The position numbers were made by a program, and so were the translations under genes. DNA of 64,000 bases from positions 1 through 64,000 of the forward strand of contig JAGAXW010000032.1 in NCBI GenBank assembly GCA_017847725.1. Reading direction: 5' to 3'. How positions within the stretch are numbered: the first letter of the stretch is position 1; the number at the start of each line of letters is the position of its first letter. A model generated the notes under the pieces. The model was not told the DNA's origin, did not search any database, and saw nothing but the letters and a program-made list of their open reading frames with translations. Shown here in pieces: positions 45,321-55,118 of the stretch. The DNA comes from Prevotella sp. Lineage in GTDB: Bacteria > Bacteroidota > Bacteroidia > Bacteroidales > Bacteroidaceae.

Positions 45321-46118
45321 GTGATTAGAATATATAGCATATTAGTCTTTTGCCTGTTGTTGTGCATCGGTTGCCAGTGGCAGTTGCGCCCGCAGGATGC
45401 TTCTGCCGAGCACGCCTCCGTCTCCATCCAGCGCTACGACCGCATCGAGAGTCTCTACCTCACGACCGGCGACTATTCCGCCATGCAGCAGATGAATGTC
45501 AACTTCCCCATGCAGACGCGCATGCTGATAGAAGATGTGCTGAAGCTCGGAAAGGTCAACGATGCCGACATCAACACCAAGTTCCTCTATTTCTTTCAGG
45601 ACTCCACCCTCCAGGCCATGCTCTCCGCCGTCCAGCAGCAATACGGAGAGATGGACGACGTCAGCGACGCGCTCAACAGTGCCTTCACCCATCTGCAGGA
45701 ACAGCTACCCGATATCGAGATACCCCTGGTCTATACGCAGATAGGCTCCTTCGACCAGAGTATCATTGTGGGCTACAACACGCTGGGCATCAGTCTCGAC
45801 AAGTATCTGGGTGCCGACTATCCGTTCTATGTCGACCATTATAGCGACGAGCAGCGCCGCATGATGGTGCGTGAGATGATTGTCCCCGACTGCCTGTCCT
45901 TCTACCTGCTGAGCCTCTATCCCCTGCCTGCCCGCCAGTCGTCACAGTATGAGCGCGACGTTCACATGGGGCGCATCCAGTGGGTCGTCAACCATCTCCT
46001 GGGCCGTTCCGTCTTCGACAACGACATCGTTGCTGCTGTCGACCGCCTCATGAACGGTGCCGACGCTCCGTCGCTCGACCGTCTGCTGCGCGGTGCCGGC
46101 GACGCCGTTGCCGATTAA
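45321..46118 (+). CDS. gldB: GldB-like gliding-motility lipoprotein
   Basis: A 265-residue protein from a GTG start. A lipoprotein signal (VIRIYSILVFCLLLCIGC) is followed by a soluble domain resembling GldB: RYDRIESLYLTTGDY, a segment with MQTRMLIEDVL, and YVDHYSDEQRRMMVREMIVPD. In Flavobacterium GldB is needed for gliding, but homologues occur in non-motile Bacteroidetes, so the role here is open. The start was placed after the promoter at 45271; an upstream TTG would precede the transcription start. Confidence 0.7.
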   Translation: MIRIYSILVFCLLLCIGCQWQLRPQDASAEHASVSIQRYDRIESLYLTTGDYSAMQQMNVNFPMQTRMLIEDVLKLGKVNDADINTKFLYFFQDSTLQAMLSAVQQQYGEMDDVSDALNSAFTHLQEQLPDIEIPLVYTQIGSFDQSIIVGYNTLGISLDKYLGADYPFYVDHYSDEQRRMMVREMIVPDCLSFYLLSLYPLPARQSSQYERDVHMGRIQWVVNHLLGRSVFDNDIVAAVDRLMNGADAPSLDRLLRGAGDAVAD

Positions 46119-46164
46119 CATATTTTATATAGGCGCGTCCTACGGCGCTCTCATTTTTTTTGTT

Positions 46165-46172
46165 TATCTTTG
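46165..46172 (+). promoter_or_regulatory. -7 box for dnaB
   Basis: TATCTTTG, 20 bases before the ATG. Confidence 0.6.
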
Positions 46173-46192
46173 CACTCTAATTTGCAAAGATT

Positions 46193-47728
46193 ATGCCTAC
46201 GCAAACAACCACCAATAATACCCGTCGGCGCCGTCAGCAGGCTGTCGACAATACCTATGCCCATGTGCAGCCGCAGGCCACCGAGGTAGAGCGTGCCGTG
46301 CTGGGTGCCCTGATGATTGACAAGGATGCCTATGCCGTGGTCTGTGAGACGCTATCGCCAGAGAGCTTCTATGAGCCCCGCAACCAGAAGGTGTATGCCG
46401 CCATTCGTGACCTGACGCTCCACGAGTTGCCCGTCGACGTGTGGACCGTCACAGAGCAACTCGCCAAACAGGGCGACCTCGAGGATGTCGGAGGTCCCGG
46501 CTACGTCACCGAGCTGTCCTCGCGCGTCGCCTCCTCTGCCAACATCGAGTACCACGCCCGCATCATCGCCCAGAAAGCCTTGGCACGCCAGCTCATCTCC
46601 TTTGCCAGCGTCATCGAGACCAAGGCCTTCGACGAGACGGTCGATGTCGACGCCCTGATGCAGGAGGCCGAGGGCTCCCTCTTCGAGCTCAGCCGCCGTA
46701 ACATGAAGAAAGACTATACCCAGATAGACCCCGTCATCAAGAATGCCGTCGATGTCATCCAGAAGGCCGCCGCCAACAAGGACGGCCTCACCGGTGTGCC
46801 CACCGGCTATCACAAGCTCGATGACATCACCTCCGGTTGGCAGCCCTCCGACCTGGTCATCATCGCCGGACGACCTGCCATGGGTAAGACGTCTTTCGCC
46901 CTGTCGATGGCCAAGAATATCGCGGCCGATTACAAGGTGCCGATGGCCTTCTTCTCGCTCGAAATGTCGAACGTGCAGCTGGTCAACCGCCTCATCTCCA
47001 ACTGTTGTGAGATTCCGGGCTCGAAGATTCTCAACGGTCAGCTGCAGCCCGATGAGTGGGACCGCCTCGACAAGCGGTTGAACAACCTGCTGGGTGCGCC
47101 TCTCTTTGTCGACGACACCCCGGGCCTGTCGGTCTTCGAACTCTTTACCAAGGCGCGCCGCCTGGTGCGTGAGCACGGCGTACAGATTATCATGATTGAC
47201 TACCTGCAGCTGATGAATGCTAACGGCATGCGCTTCTCGTCGCGCCAGGAGGAGGTGTCGACCATCTCCCGTTCGCTGAAGGGACTTGCCAAGGAGCTCA
47301 ACGTTCCCATCCTCGCCCTCTCACAGTTGAACCGTGGCGTAGAGAGCCGTGAAGGTCTGGAGGGCAAGCGCCCCCAGCTTAGCGACCTCCGTGAGTCAGG
47401 AGCCATCGAGCAGGATGCTGATATGGTACTCTTTGTCCACCGCCCCGAATACTACCACATCCTGCAGGACGACAACGGCAATGACCTGCGGGGCAAGGCA
47501 CAGATTATCATTGCCAAGCACCGTAAGGGTGCCACGGGCGACGTGCTGCTCACGTTCCGTGGCGAGTTTACGCGTTTTGAGAATCCCGAGGATCGTCGTC
47601 TGGGCAGCAAGCATAACGCCAGTCCCGAGGGTGAGATTGTTGTCAGCAAGAAGGTCGACGCCAGTCAGGTTGTTCCAAACGAAAACCCCTTCGATGCGCC
47701 TCCCCCCGACGAACCGCTGCCATTCTGA
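46193..47728 (+). CDS. dnaB: Replicative DNA helicase DnaB
   Basis: A 511-residue hexameric helicase. The N-terminal domain starts after a disordered Gln/Arg-rich head with PQATEVERAVLGALMID. The RecA-like domain has Walker A GRPAMGKTSFALSMA, Walker B IIMIDYLQLM and the ISRSLKGLAKELNVPI segment with Q/SQLNRGVE. It unwinds DNA at replication forks. No intein is visible in the usual insertion sites. Confidence 0.96.
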   Translation: MPTQTTTNNTRRRRQQAVDNTYAHVQPQATEVERAVLGALMIDKDAYAVVCETLSPESFYEPRNQKVYAAIRDLTLHELPVDVWTVTEQLAKQGDLEDVGGPGYVTELSSRVASSANIEYHARIIAQKALARQLISFASVIETKAFDETVDVDALMQEAEGSLFELSRRNMKKDYTQIDPVIKNAVDVIQKAAANKDGLTGVPTGYHKLDDITSGWQPSDLVIIAGRPAMGKTSFALSMAKNIAADYKVPMAFFSLEMSNVQLVNRLISNCCEIPGSKILNGQLQPDEWDRLDKRLNNLLGAPLFVDDTPGLSVFELFTKARRLVREHGVQIIMIDYLQLMNANGMRFSSRQEEVSTISRSLKGLAKELNVPILALSQLNRGVESREGLEGKRPQLSDLRESGAIEQDADMVLFVHRPEYYHILQDDNGNDLRGKAQIIIAKHRKGATGDVLLTFRGEFTRFENPEDRRLGSKHNASPEGEIVVSKKVDASQVVPNENPFDAPPPDEPLPF

Positions 47729-47740
47729 CGCAGCGCGTGC

Positions 47741-49306
47741 TTATTTCGAGTATTTGTCGATGAACGATTGGGCTTGGCTGTTGCCAAGCTCTTTTGCTTT
47801 CTGCAGGTTCTTGAGTCCTTCCGCCTTGCGGTCCTTCTTGCATTGGGCCAGACCGAGCAGCAGGTAGCCGTCGCTCATTTCCGGAGCCTGGCGGATACAC
47901 TCCTCAGCCGTCTGGATGCCGTCGTCCAACAGGCCAACGCGCACCTCCATGTTGGCCTTCTCTGCCAGGTAGAGCGCATTGGTAGGCTCCAGTTCCACCA
48001 CACTCTTCATGTCGTTGATGGCCTGCTGGTAGCGGCGCAGCTCCATCTCCAGCTGCGCACGAGCACTGAGGTAGGGCGCTGCCGTCTTTACATAGGGTAG
48101 GGTAAACTGCGCTACGGCACTGTCGAGCAGCGCCAGGGCCGCCTTCTTGTCGCCCAGCATCTGCTGGCACTGTGCGGCGGCATAGTAGTTGTCGGCACTG
48201 CGTAGCGGTGTCTGTGACAGTGCACTGAACAGGTCGTAGGCCTCCTGGTACTTCTCCTGTCCGTACAGAATCTGAGCCTGTTGCTGTCGGTATACGGGCA
48301 GTGCGTTGATGGCCGACGCCTTTCTCGACAGCTCCAGGGCACGGTCGAGCGTCCACCCGTTGGCAGCCTGTCCGTATAGCGCCTTCTGGTAGACGAGCTG
48401 TGCATATTGGTAGTAGGCATCGTCCTTGTTCGTTGCCACCTTCACGGCCTGTTCCATGTCGTCGTCGGCAGCCTGCAGCTCACCATGGGCTGCGCGGATG
48501 CGGGCGCGGTAGATATAGCCGTCGATGGCTTCCGGAAACTTCTGGATGAAGCGCTCGATATAGTCGGTGTGTGCCGCCTCGGTCATGGTAGATGAAGACA
48601 CGAAGAGCGACACGATGGCTTCATCGAGATTGTCGGGCAGCGCCTTGGCGATGGCCGTAGCCTTCAGGGCCGGGTCGTTGAGTGCCAGACCGCTGATGCG
48701 CAGGGTGTTGGCATAGCGTGCACTCACTGCATAGCTCACGCCCTGCTTGCCGTCGGCCGACGGTTGCAGGATGCCCACCGCCTCTCCGTTGGCGTTGACG
48801 ATGGGACAGCCGCTCTGTTGCTCCATGCTGTTCATGTCCAGTGTGTAGTAGGAGAAGTCCTGCTGGAAGCGCTCTGCGCTGCTCACCTTTCCTTCTACCA
48901 CTGCCGGTACTTTCTTCACGGCGTAGGGCAGCAGCCAGAGTGCTGTGCCGTTGGCCACCTCTGCCGGGGCGGTCTTCAGGGCGGTCGTCTTCTTGCTGTC
49001 CACCTTGAACTTCGCCACGTCATAGAGCTCGTTGGCTCCTGTCAGGTATTCCACTGCCAGTTCCTTTCCCTGGGCGTCGATGACCACTGCGCGCTGCGCC
49101 CCTTTAAAGGGAGCGAAACTGCTCACGGCCTCCCCGTCTTCGCCCACGAAGAAGCCGTTGCTGCTACCCACCAGTTGACCGTCGGCACCGAAGGTCTTGA
49201 GGGTAAACACTGCCTGTGCAGCCTTCTTGGTCCACGCCGGCTGGGCGCTGCAAGTCGTTGCTGTTACAAGGGATAGGATATTTAATATCAGGAATATACG
49301 TTTCAT
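47741..49306 (-). CDS. Degenerate trypsin-like protease with TPR repeats
   Basis: A 521-residue exported protein (signal about 1-21). Residues 28-200 resemble the DegP/HtrA fold: a strand pair FFVGEDGEAVSSFAPF where the catalytic His should be, an Asp in ELYDVAKFKV, and QQSGCPIVN in place of GNSGGPLVN. The His is absent, so proteolysis is unlikely. Residues 235-521 are TPR-like helical repeats. It probably acts as a binding or scaffold protein in the envelope. It is adjacent to recN with a 4-base overlap at its start. Confidence 0.75.
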   Translation of the reverse strand: MKRIFLILNILSLVTATTCSAQPAWTKKAAQAVFTLKTFGADGQLVGSSNGFFVGEDGEAVSSFAPFKGAQRAVVIDAQGKELAVEYLTGANELYDVAKFKVDSKKTTALKTAPAEVANGTALWLLPYAVKKVPAVVEGKVSSAERFQQDFSYYTLDMNSMEQQSGCPIVNANGEAVGILQPSADGKQGVSYAVSARYANTLRISGLALNDPALKATAIAKALPDNLDEAIVSLFVSSSTMTEAAHTDYIERFIQKFPEAIDGYIYRARIRAAHGELQAADDDMEQAVKVATNKDDAYYQYAQLVYQKALYGQAANGWTLDRALELSRKASAINALPVYRQQQAQILYGQEKYQEAYDLFSALSQTPLRSADNYYAAAQCQQMLGDKKAALALLDSAVAQFTLPYVKTAAPYLSARAQLEMELRRYQQAINDMKSVVELEPTNALYLAEKANMEVRVGLLDDGIQTAEECIRQAPEMSDGYLLLGLAQCKKDRKAEGLKNLQKAKELGNSQAQSFIDKYSK

Positions 49307-50961
49307 TTCTTTAATAGTTCTTTAGCGTTCTGTATGGCTGCCTCCGTCACGTCGCTGCCGCTCAGCATCTGTGCGATTTCGCGGATGCGCTTTTCGTCGG
49401 ACAGCTGTTCCATGTGGCTCACGGTGCCGTTGGGGCCTTCCTCTTTCGATACCCGGTAATGGTGGCTCCCCAGGGCTGCAATCTGTGGCAGGTGGGTGAT
49501 GCTGATTACCTGGCGGTCGTAGCTGCCCATCTCTTGCATGATCTGCGCCATCTTCTCCGCAATCTTTCCGCTCACGCCGGTGTCAATCTCGTCGAAGATG
49601 ATGGTAGGCAGCTTGACGGCCCCGCTGATCATGGCCTTCAGCGACAGCATGACGCGTGCTATCTCGCCGCCCGACGCCACCTGCGCTACCGGTTGCAGCG
49701 GTGTGGACGTGTTGGCAGAGAATAGGAAGCACAGCTTGTCGTGGCCGTCCTTGCCCAGCTCTTCCGTGGTGATGCTCACCTCGAAGCGCACGTGTGGCAT
49801 GCCCAGGGGCACCAGTCGCTGTTGCATCTGCTCCTCTATCTTCCTGGCCGCCTTCTGCCGCAGTTTCGTCAGACCGGCCGCCAGCTGCTCGCATTGCGTC
49901 CTGTCCTGCTCCACCTGCTGCCGCAGTTCTTGCAGGGTGTCGTCGCCGTTCTCTATCTCGTCCAGCTTCTGCTTCAGCGCCTCCCGCTGGCTGATGAGCT
50001 CGTCTATGGTTTCTACGTGGTATTTTTTCTCCAGTTCGTACAGGAGGTCCAGCCGGTCGTCTATCTGTTTCAGTTCAGCGGGGTTGAAGTCTGTCTGCTC
50101 CAACAGGTTGCCCACCTCGTCTGCGATGTCTTTCAGTTCGATGCGGCAGCTCTCCAGCCGGGTGGCCAGCTCGCTGGCAGGCGGCAGCACCTTACTGATG
50201 GAGTTCAGCGCGTTACAGGCCGTCCGTACGGTGTTCACAGTCCCCGTCTCGTCCCCGTTCAGCGTGTTGTCCGCTTCGTAGAGTGCCGACTTGATTTCCT
50301 CAGCGTGCGACAGCAGGTCGCTCTGCTGTTCCAGCTCTTCCTGTTCGCCCGCTGTCAGTTGGGCCCGCTGCAGTTCGTCGTACTGGAACTGCAGGTAGTC
50401 CGCATGCTGCCTGTTGCGTTCCATGTCCTCCTCTGTCTGTTGCAGTTGGCGTTGTGTCTGCTGCAGATGGCTGTAGCGCTGCTGATATGCCGCCAGTTCC
50501 TTTTGGTCGTTGGCGAGGATATCCACCACGTTCAGCTGGAAGTCCTGCTTGTTGAGCAGCAGGTTCTGGTGCTGCGAGTGTACGTCTACCAGTTGCTCGC
50601 CCAGTTCTTTGAGCATGCTCAGTGCCACGGGGGTGTCGTTGATGAAGGCGCGGCTTTTCCCTGCCGCCGTCAGCTCTCGCCGTATGATGGTGTCGTGGTC
50701 GTCGTATTCGATGTCGTTGTCGTCGAAGAATCCCTTCAGTTCGTAGCGTGACAAGTCGAAGTGCGCCTCTATGACGCACTTGTCGGCACCCTGCTTGATG
50801 CTTTTCGAGTCCGCCCGCTGCCCCAGCAGCAGTCCGATGGCACCGAGAATGATGCTTTTTCCCGCTCCGGTCTCACCGGTAATCACGGAGAAGCCGGCGT
50901 ACAGCTCGATGTCGAGCTCGTCAATCAGCGTAAAATTCTTTATGTATAGTCTTTTCAACAT
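49303..50961 (-). CDS. recN: DNA repair protein RecN
   Basis: A 552-residue SMC-like ATPase. The N-terminus shows LIDELDIELYAGFSVITGET and Walker A GETGAGKSIIL. LVDVHSQHQN is the RecN-specific Q-loop segment, a long coiled coil spans about 150-360, and the C-terminal ABC half has VASGGEIARVMLSLK and IFDEIDTGVSG. It is recruited to double-strand breaks. It lies 4 bases after porD in a reverse-strand cluster. Confidence 0.95.
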   Translation of the reverse strand: MLKRLYIKNFTLIDELDIELYAGFSVITGETGAGKSIILGAIGLLLGQRADSKSIKQGADKCVIEAHFDLSRYELKGFFDDNDIEYDDHDTIIRRELTAAGKSRAFINDTPVALSMLKELGEQLVDVHSQHQNLLLNKQDFQLNVVDILANDQKELAAYQQRYSHLQQTQRQLQQTEEDMERNRQHADYLQFQYDELQRAQLTAGEQEELEQQSDLLSHAEEIKSALYEADNTLNGDETGTVNTVRTACNALNSISKVLPPASELATRLESCRIELKDIADEVGNLLEQTDFNPAELKQIDDRLDLLYELEKKYHVETIDELISQREALKQKLDEIENGDDTLQELRQQVEQDRTQCEQLAAGLTKLRQKAARKIEEQMQQRLVPLGMPHVRFEVSITTEELGKDGHDKLCFLFSANTSTPLQPVAQVASGGEIARVMLSLKAMISGAVKLPTIIFDEIDTGVSGKIAEKMAQIMQEMGSYDRQVISITHLPQIAALGSHHYRVSKEEGPNGTVSHMEQLSDEKRIREIAQMLSGSDVTEAAIQNAKELLKK

Positions 50962-50965
50962 TCCA

Positions 50966-51868
50966 TTATTCTTTCATCTTCTCCCACGCATCGTTTTGTG
51001 ATGCGTTGATGTTAAACAAGAGGTCGTAGATGGCCTGTTTCTCCTTCTGGGTTCCCTTCCCCTTGTAGATATTAGCCAGTTCGTCGCGTTTGTAGTCCGT
51101 CCAAATCTGTGGCAGCAGGCTCAGCGGTTTCTCCTCGTGGGCTTTCTTCAGCTGTTGCAATGCCTCGCTCACCATGGTCCTGCCGCGTTCTGCATTGTTG
51201 GCCATCTCGTCCAGTCCCTTGCGGTAGTAGTCGTACTGCAGCTGCCGGAAGGGTTTCATGGCCTCGTCCAGATAGTCGTTGATGAGGGCAAAGCGGTTGC
51301 GGCTGTCCTCAAACGCCTTCCATCCGGCGAATCCGAGGTCCTGGGCATTGTTGGTCAGCTGCATGCAGCGCTGCAGCACCTCCGTACCCCCCAGGGGTGC
51401 GAAGCTGTCCAGGTCCAGTCCGATGATGAGGTAGGCATAGTACGCCATCAGGGCCGTCAACTGGTTGTCCACCACCTCGTCGTTGAAGTTCAGCTGGTCG
51501 AACTGCAGGAAGTCGAAGTTGAAGTCTGCATCCTTATTATTATATAGGGTGGTGGTATAGGCCGAGTTGTACACCGGCCTGTTGGCCTGGATCATCGCCG
51601 TGCAGGTGAAGCGGTTGTTCGCCTTGTCGTATTTTGTCACGGTGATGTTGAAGTTGCACACGATGCGTTCGTTCTTCTGGAACTGCAGCTCCGTCCATTG
51701 GCGGTCGTTCATCCACTGTTCCAGCGTCTCTTTCAGGTTCTCGAAGACGCTCTTGTCGGTGCCCTCTATCTGCGAACTGTTGATGTTGATCTTCACCTGC
51801 AGCTCCTGGGCCGTTGCCAGCAGGAAGGTGCATAATGATATAAGTACAAATGCTCCTCGTCTCATCAT
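50966..51868 (-). CDS. porD: PorD-like type IX secretion protein (DUF4835)
   Basis: A 300-residue exported protein with a signal sequence (about 1-20). The body resembles DUF4835/PorD: ELQVKININSSQIEGTDKS, an early beta domain, then YYAYLIIGLDLDSFAPLGG and NDYLDEAMKPFRQLQYDYYR. PorD is one of the accessory proteins of the T9SS in Bacteroidetes, often found beside coaBC and recN, as here. The true start is at 51868; the longer in-frame extension overlaps coaBC and is a shadow. It follows coaBC by 2 bases. Confidence 0.8.
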   Translation of the reverse strand: MMRRGAFVLISLCTFLLATAQELQVKININSSQIEGTDKSVFENLKETLEQWMNDRQWTELQFQKNERIVCNFNITVTKYDKANNRFTCTAMIQANRPVYNSAYTTTLYNNKDADFNFDFLQFDQLNFNDEVVDNQLTALMAYYAYLIIGLDLDSFAPLGGTEVLQRCMQLTNNAQDLGFAGWKAFEDSRNRFALINDYLDEAMKPFRQLQYDYYRKGLDEMANNAERGRTMVSEALQQLKKAHEEKPLSLLPQIWTDYKRDELANIYKGKGTQKEKQAIYDLLFNINASQNDAWEKMKE

Positions 51869-51870
51869 GG

Positions 51871-53088
51871 TCAAAGCTCCTTGTTTGTCGCCACCTGTCC
51901 GACATAGTCGACGATATCGATGGCCACTTCTGCCTTCGTCTTCTTCGGGAAGTCGTGGTGGCCCTGCCGTGTCAGGATGCTGATCTGGTTCTCGTCCGAC
52001 TGGAAGCAGGTGCCCTTGTTCTGTAGTGAGTTCAGCACGATGAAGTCCAGGTTCTTCTTCTCCAGTTTCTTCCGGGCGTTGGCCTCCTCGTCGTTGGTCT
52101 CCAGCGCAAAGCCCACCAGCAGCTGGTCGTCGCGCTTCATGGCACCCAGTGCCGCTGCGATGTCGTGGGTGGGCTGCAGCCGGATGAGCAGGTCGTCCTT
52201 CTCGCGCTTGATTTTCTCCTGTGCCACCTGTGCCGGCCTGAAGTCGGCCACGGCAGCACACAGGATGGCGATGTCCTGCCGGGCGAAGCAGTCTGTTGCT
52301 GCCCGGTACATCTCCTCACAGCTCTCCACGTCTATGCGGTGGATGTGCGGATGTACCGTCTTCAGCGCCACGGGCCCGGCCACCAGCGTCACCTCCGCAC
52401 CGCGGCGGGCGCACTCCTCGGCCAGGGCAAAGCCCATCTTGCCGCTCGAGTAGTTGCCGATGAAGCGTACGGGGTCTATCTTCTCGTAGGTCGGCCCGGC
52501 CGTGATGAGCACCTTCTTGCCGGCGAGTGCCGACGGGGCTGCGCACTGCCTGAAGAAGTCGTCCAGGCAGGCCACAATCTTTTCCGGTTCCTCCATGCGT
52601 CCTTTCCCTTCCAGTCCCGACGCCAGAAAGCCGCTCTGCGGTTCTATGATATGGTTGCCGAAGGCCTGCAGCCGTTGCATGTTCTGTTGCGTCGTCGGAT
52701 GCCGGTACATGTCCAGGTCCATGGCCGGAGCAATGAACACTGGGGCCTTCATCGACAGGTAGGTCGTCACCAACATGTTGTCGGCAATGCCGTTGGCCAT
52801 CTTGCCAAGCGTCGATGCCGTACAGGGTGCGATGAGCATGGCGTCCGCCCAAAGTCCTAATGCCACGTGCGAGTGCCAGGAGCCGTCGCGCTGTGCGAAA
52901 AACTCGCTGACTACCGGTTTCTGTGTCAGTGCCGAGAGCGTGACAGGCGTGATAAACTCCTTGCCGGCAGGCGTGATGACTACCTGCACCTCGGCTCCCG
53001 ACTTGATGAGCTCACGGATAATCAGGCATGCCTTGTAGGCCGCTATCGACCCCGTGATGCCCAGTACGATTTTCTTTCCCTTTAGCAA
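51871..53088 (-). CDS. coaBC: Bifunctional CoaB-CoaC (phosphopantothenoylcysteine synthetase/decarboxylase)
   Basis: A 405-residue enzyme for two steps of coenzyme A synthesis. The N-terminal flavoprotein CoaC has VLGITGSIAAYKA and APCTASTLGKMANGIADNM. The C-terminal CoaB shows GPTYEKIDPVRFIGNYSSGK, DFRP and the catalytic QEKIKRE segment. Full length. It overlaps nothing and sits between the exonuclease and porD. Confidence 0.95.
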   Translation of the reverse strand: MLKGKKIVLGITGSIAAYKACLIIRELIKSGAEVQVVITPAGKEFITPVTLSALTQKPVVSEFFAQRDGSWHSHVALGLWADAMLIAPCTASTLGKMANGIADNMLVTTYLSMKAPVFIAPAMDLDMYRHPTTQQNMQRLQAFGNHIIEPQSGFLASGLEGKGRMEEPEKIVACLDDFFRQCAAPSALAGKKVLITAGPTYEKIDPVRFIGNYSSGKMGFALAEECARRGAEVTLVAGPVALKTVHPHIHRIDVESCEEMYRAATDCFARQDIAILCAAVADFRPAQVAQEKIKREKDDLLIRLQPTHDIAAALGAMKRDDQLLVGFALETNDEEANARKKLEKKNLDFIVLNSLQNKGTCFQSDENQISILTRQGHHDFPKKTKAEVAIDIVDYVGQVATNKEL

Positions 53089-53107
53089 TTTTCTGATATT
53101 TTGGTTT

Positions 53108-53941
53108 CTACATTTTTGCCTGTGCCTCGCGTAGGCGAATCCTTGTCAGCACCTGCTTGGTGTTGTACGTGAAGTCGCCATTCAGTATCCAGCTGTAATA
53201 GCCCGGGTCGGAGCGCAGCACGTCGGCTACGGGGACGCCCTTGTGCTTGCCGAAGTTGAACACCTCGGTGCGCACGCCTTTCACGTCGGCCCACACGATG
53301 CGACCGGCAAAGTCCACGTTGTCGTTGGTCTTCGAGAAGTCTGCCAGCGCCTGCATGTCGTTGGGCAGTACCCGTTCTGTCGGGTCCTCGCCCAGTGCGC
53401 GCTGGTGCTCCTCCGTATAGTAGTCCAGCTGTCCCTGCAGCACGCGGTAGGTGGCCTCCGTGTCTTGGTCGGCACGGTGTGCCTCGAAGTCGTCCTCCAT
53501 CTTATGTCCGCAGTAGAACTTATAGGCTGCCGCCAGATTGCGCCGCTCCATCTTGTGGAAGATGGTCTGCACGTCGATGAGACGGCATTTTGAGAAGTCG
53601 AAGTCGATGCCGGCGCGCAGGAACTCCTCGGCCAGCAGCGGCACGTCGAAGTGGTTGCTGTTGAATCCTGCGATGTCGCTGCCGCTGAACACCTCGCTCA
53701 GCTTGGCTGCCAGTTGCTTGAAGGTTGGCTTGTCCTTCACGTCGTCATTGGAGATGCCGGTCAGCTGTACTACCATTTCCGGAATCTCCTTCTCGGGGTT
53801 GACCAGTTCATCGCCCCGCACCTCCTTGCCGTCGGGGTACACCTTGATATACGACAGTTGTATGACGCGGTCTTTCACGAGGTCCAGCCCCGTCGTCTCC
53901 AGGTCGAATATCACCAGTGGCTTCTGTAAATTCAGTTTCAT
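53108..53941 (-). CDS. DnaQ-like 3'-5' exonuclease
   Basis: A 277-residue DEDD-family nuclease. Exo I is FDLETTGLD, Exo II is IAGFNSNHFDVPLL, and Exo III is HRADQDTEATY with the His/Asp pair of the DEDDh type. Extra C-terminal residues form a small domain (FNFGKHKGVPVADVL) seen in Bacteroidetes homologues. It may proofread or process DNA ends. Located between dnaN and coaBC, so in a replication/repair cluster. Confidence 0.92.
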   Translation of the reverse strand: MKLNLQKPLVIFDLETTGLDLVKDRVIQLSYIKVYPDGKEVRGDELVNPEKEIPEMVVQLTGISNDDVKDKPTFKQLAAKLSEVFSGSDIAGFNSNHFDVPLLAEEFLRAGIDFDFSKCRLIDVQTIFHKMERRNLAAAYKFYCGHKMEDDFEAHRADQDTEATYRVLQGQLDYYTEEHQRALGEDPTERVLPNDMQALADFSKTNDNVDFAGRIVWADVKGVRTEVFNFGKHKGVPVADVLRSDPGYYSWILNGDFTYNTKQVLTRIRLREAQAKM

Positions 53942-53950
53942 CGGTCCTTA

Positions 53951-55075
53951 TCAGTCATTGATCAGCATTGGCATCATCAGCATCAGAATGTCCTGGCCCT
54001 CCGGCTGTTCCGAGGGCAGCACCAGTCCGGCGCGGCTGGGGTCTGCCAGCTGGATGATAATCTCCTGGCAGTCGAAATTGCTGAGAATCTCGATGAACGA
54101 CGAGCCCTTGAAACCGATGCTCATCGGTGTTCCTGTATATTCGCACGACAGGCGCTCCGTGGCCGTCTTCGAGAAGTCGTAGTCCTCGGCGTCGAGCTGC
54201 AGCGTGCCGCCCTCCACGTGGAAGCGTATCAGATTGCTCGAGTCGTTGGCAAACGGCTGCACGCGGCGCAGGGCTGCCAGCAGGGCCTGGCGGTCTACCG
54301 TTATCTGGTTCGGGTTGTTCTGCGGAATCACCGAGTTGTAGTTCGGGTAGCGACCTTCTATCAGTCGGCAGGTCAGTTCGCCGTCGCCGTAGTTGATGTA
54401 GGCGTTGCGGTCGTCGAAGCGGATGACGATGTCGCCGCCGTCTTTGCCCAGCAGGTTCTTCAGCAGTGCTGCCGGTTTCTTGGGCAGGATGAATGCTGCG
54501 GGGCTGTCGCTATGGATGCTCAGCACCAGGTTGCGCACCAGTTTGTGACCGTCGCTGGCCACCACGGCCAGGTGTTCCGGGGTCAGGTCGAAGTAGATGC
54601 CGTTCATGACGGGGCGCAGCTCGTCCTGTGCCGTGGCGAAGAGAGAGCGGTTGATGTTGTCGGCCAGCAGGGCATTGTCGATGACAATCTCGTTGGCTCC
54701 CTCGCTGACGGCCTGAGTCTGCGGATATTCATCGGCGTTCTCCACGGGCAGCGAGAACATACCGTTCTGGTATGAAATCTTGGCGATGTTGGCCTCCTGG
54801 TCTACGTCGAAGGTGATGGGCTGCTCGGAGAATCCCTTTACGGCTTCCAGCAGGTCGTGACTGCCGATGGCAAAGCGTCCGTCGCCATTGCTCTCCGCCA
54901 GTTCTGTCTGTGTCTTCATCACGTTCTCGCTGTCCGATGCCGTCAGGCAGAGCTGGCCGTCTTTGATTTCAAAAAGGAAGTCGGCCAGAATGGGCAGCGA
55001 GTTTTTACTGTTGATAACTCTTGAAAGAGCGTTCAATTTACTGCTAAGCGCAGTGCTGGATACTGTAAATCTCAT
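53951..55075 (-). CDS. dnaN: DNA polymerase III beta subunit (sliding clamp)
   Basis: A 374-residue clamp with three repeated domains. MRFTVSSTALSSKL, NSKNSLPILADFLFE, and the C-terminal ILMLMMPMLIND-type end are typical. It tethers the replicase to DNA. First gene of a reverse-strand series (dnaN, exonuclease, coaBC, porD, recN). Two -7-type boxes precede it. Confidence 0.96.
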   Translation of the reverse strand: MRFTVSSTALSSKLNALSRVINSKNSLPILADFLFEIKDGQLCLTASDSENVMKTQTELAESNGDGRFAIGSHDLLEAVKGFSEQPITFDVDQEANIAKISYQNGMFSLPVENADEYPQTQAVSEGANEIVIDNALLADNINRSLFATAQDELRPVMNGIYFDLTPEHLAVVASDGHKLVRNLVLSIHSDSPAAFILPKKPAALLKNLLGKDGGDIVIRFDDRNAYINYGDGELTCRLIEGRYPNYNSVIPQNNPNQITVDRQALLAALRRVQPFANDSSNLIRFHVEGGTLQLDAEDYDFSKTATERLSCEYTGTPMSIGFKGSSFIEILSNFDCQEIIIQLADPSRAGLVLPSEQPEGQDILMLMMPMLIND

Positions 55076-55118
55076 GAGTATTTAATTTTTAGTTTTGTTC
55101 GTATCTGCGTTTTGACTA

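Noticed and set aside
51869..52261. N-terminal extension of porD
   Set aside because: It overlaps coaBC in another frame, and a clean signal peptide begins at 51868.
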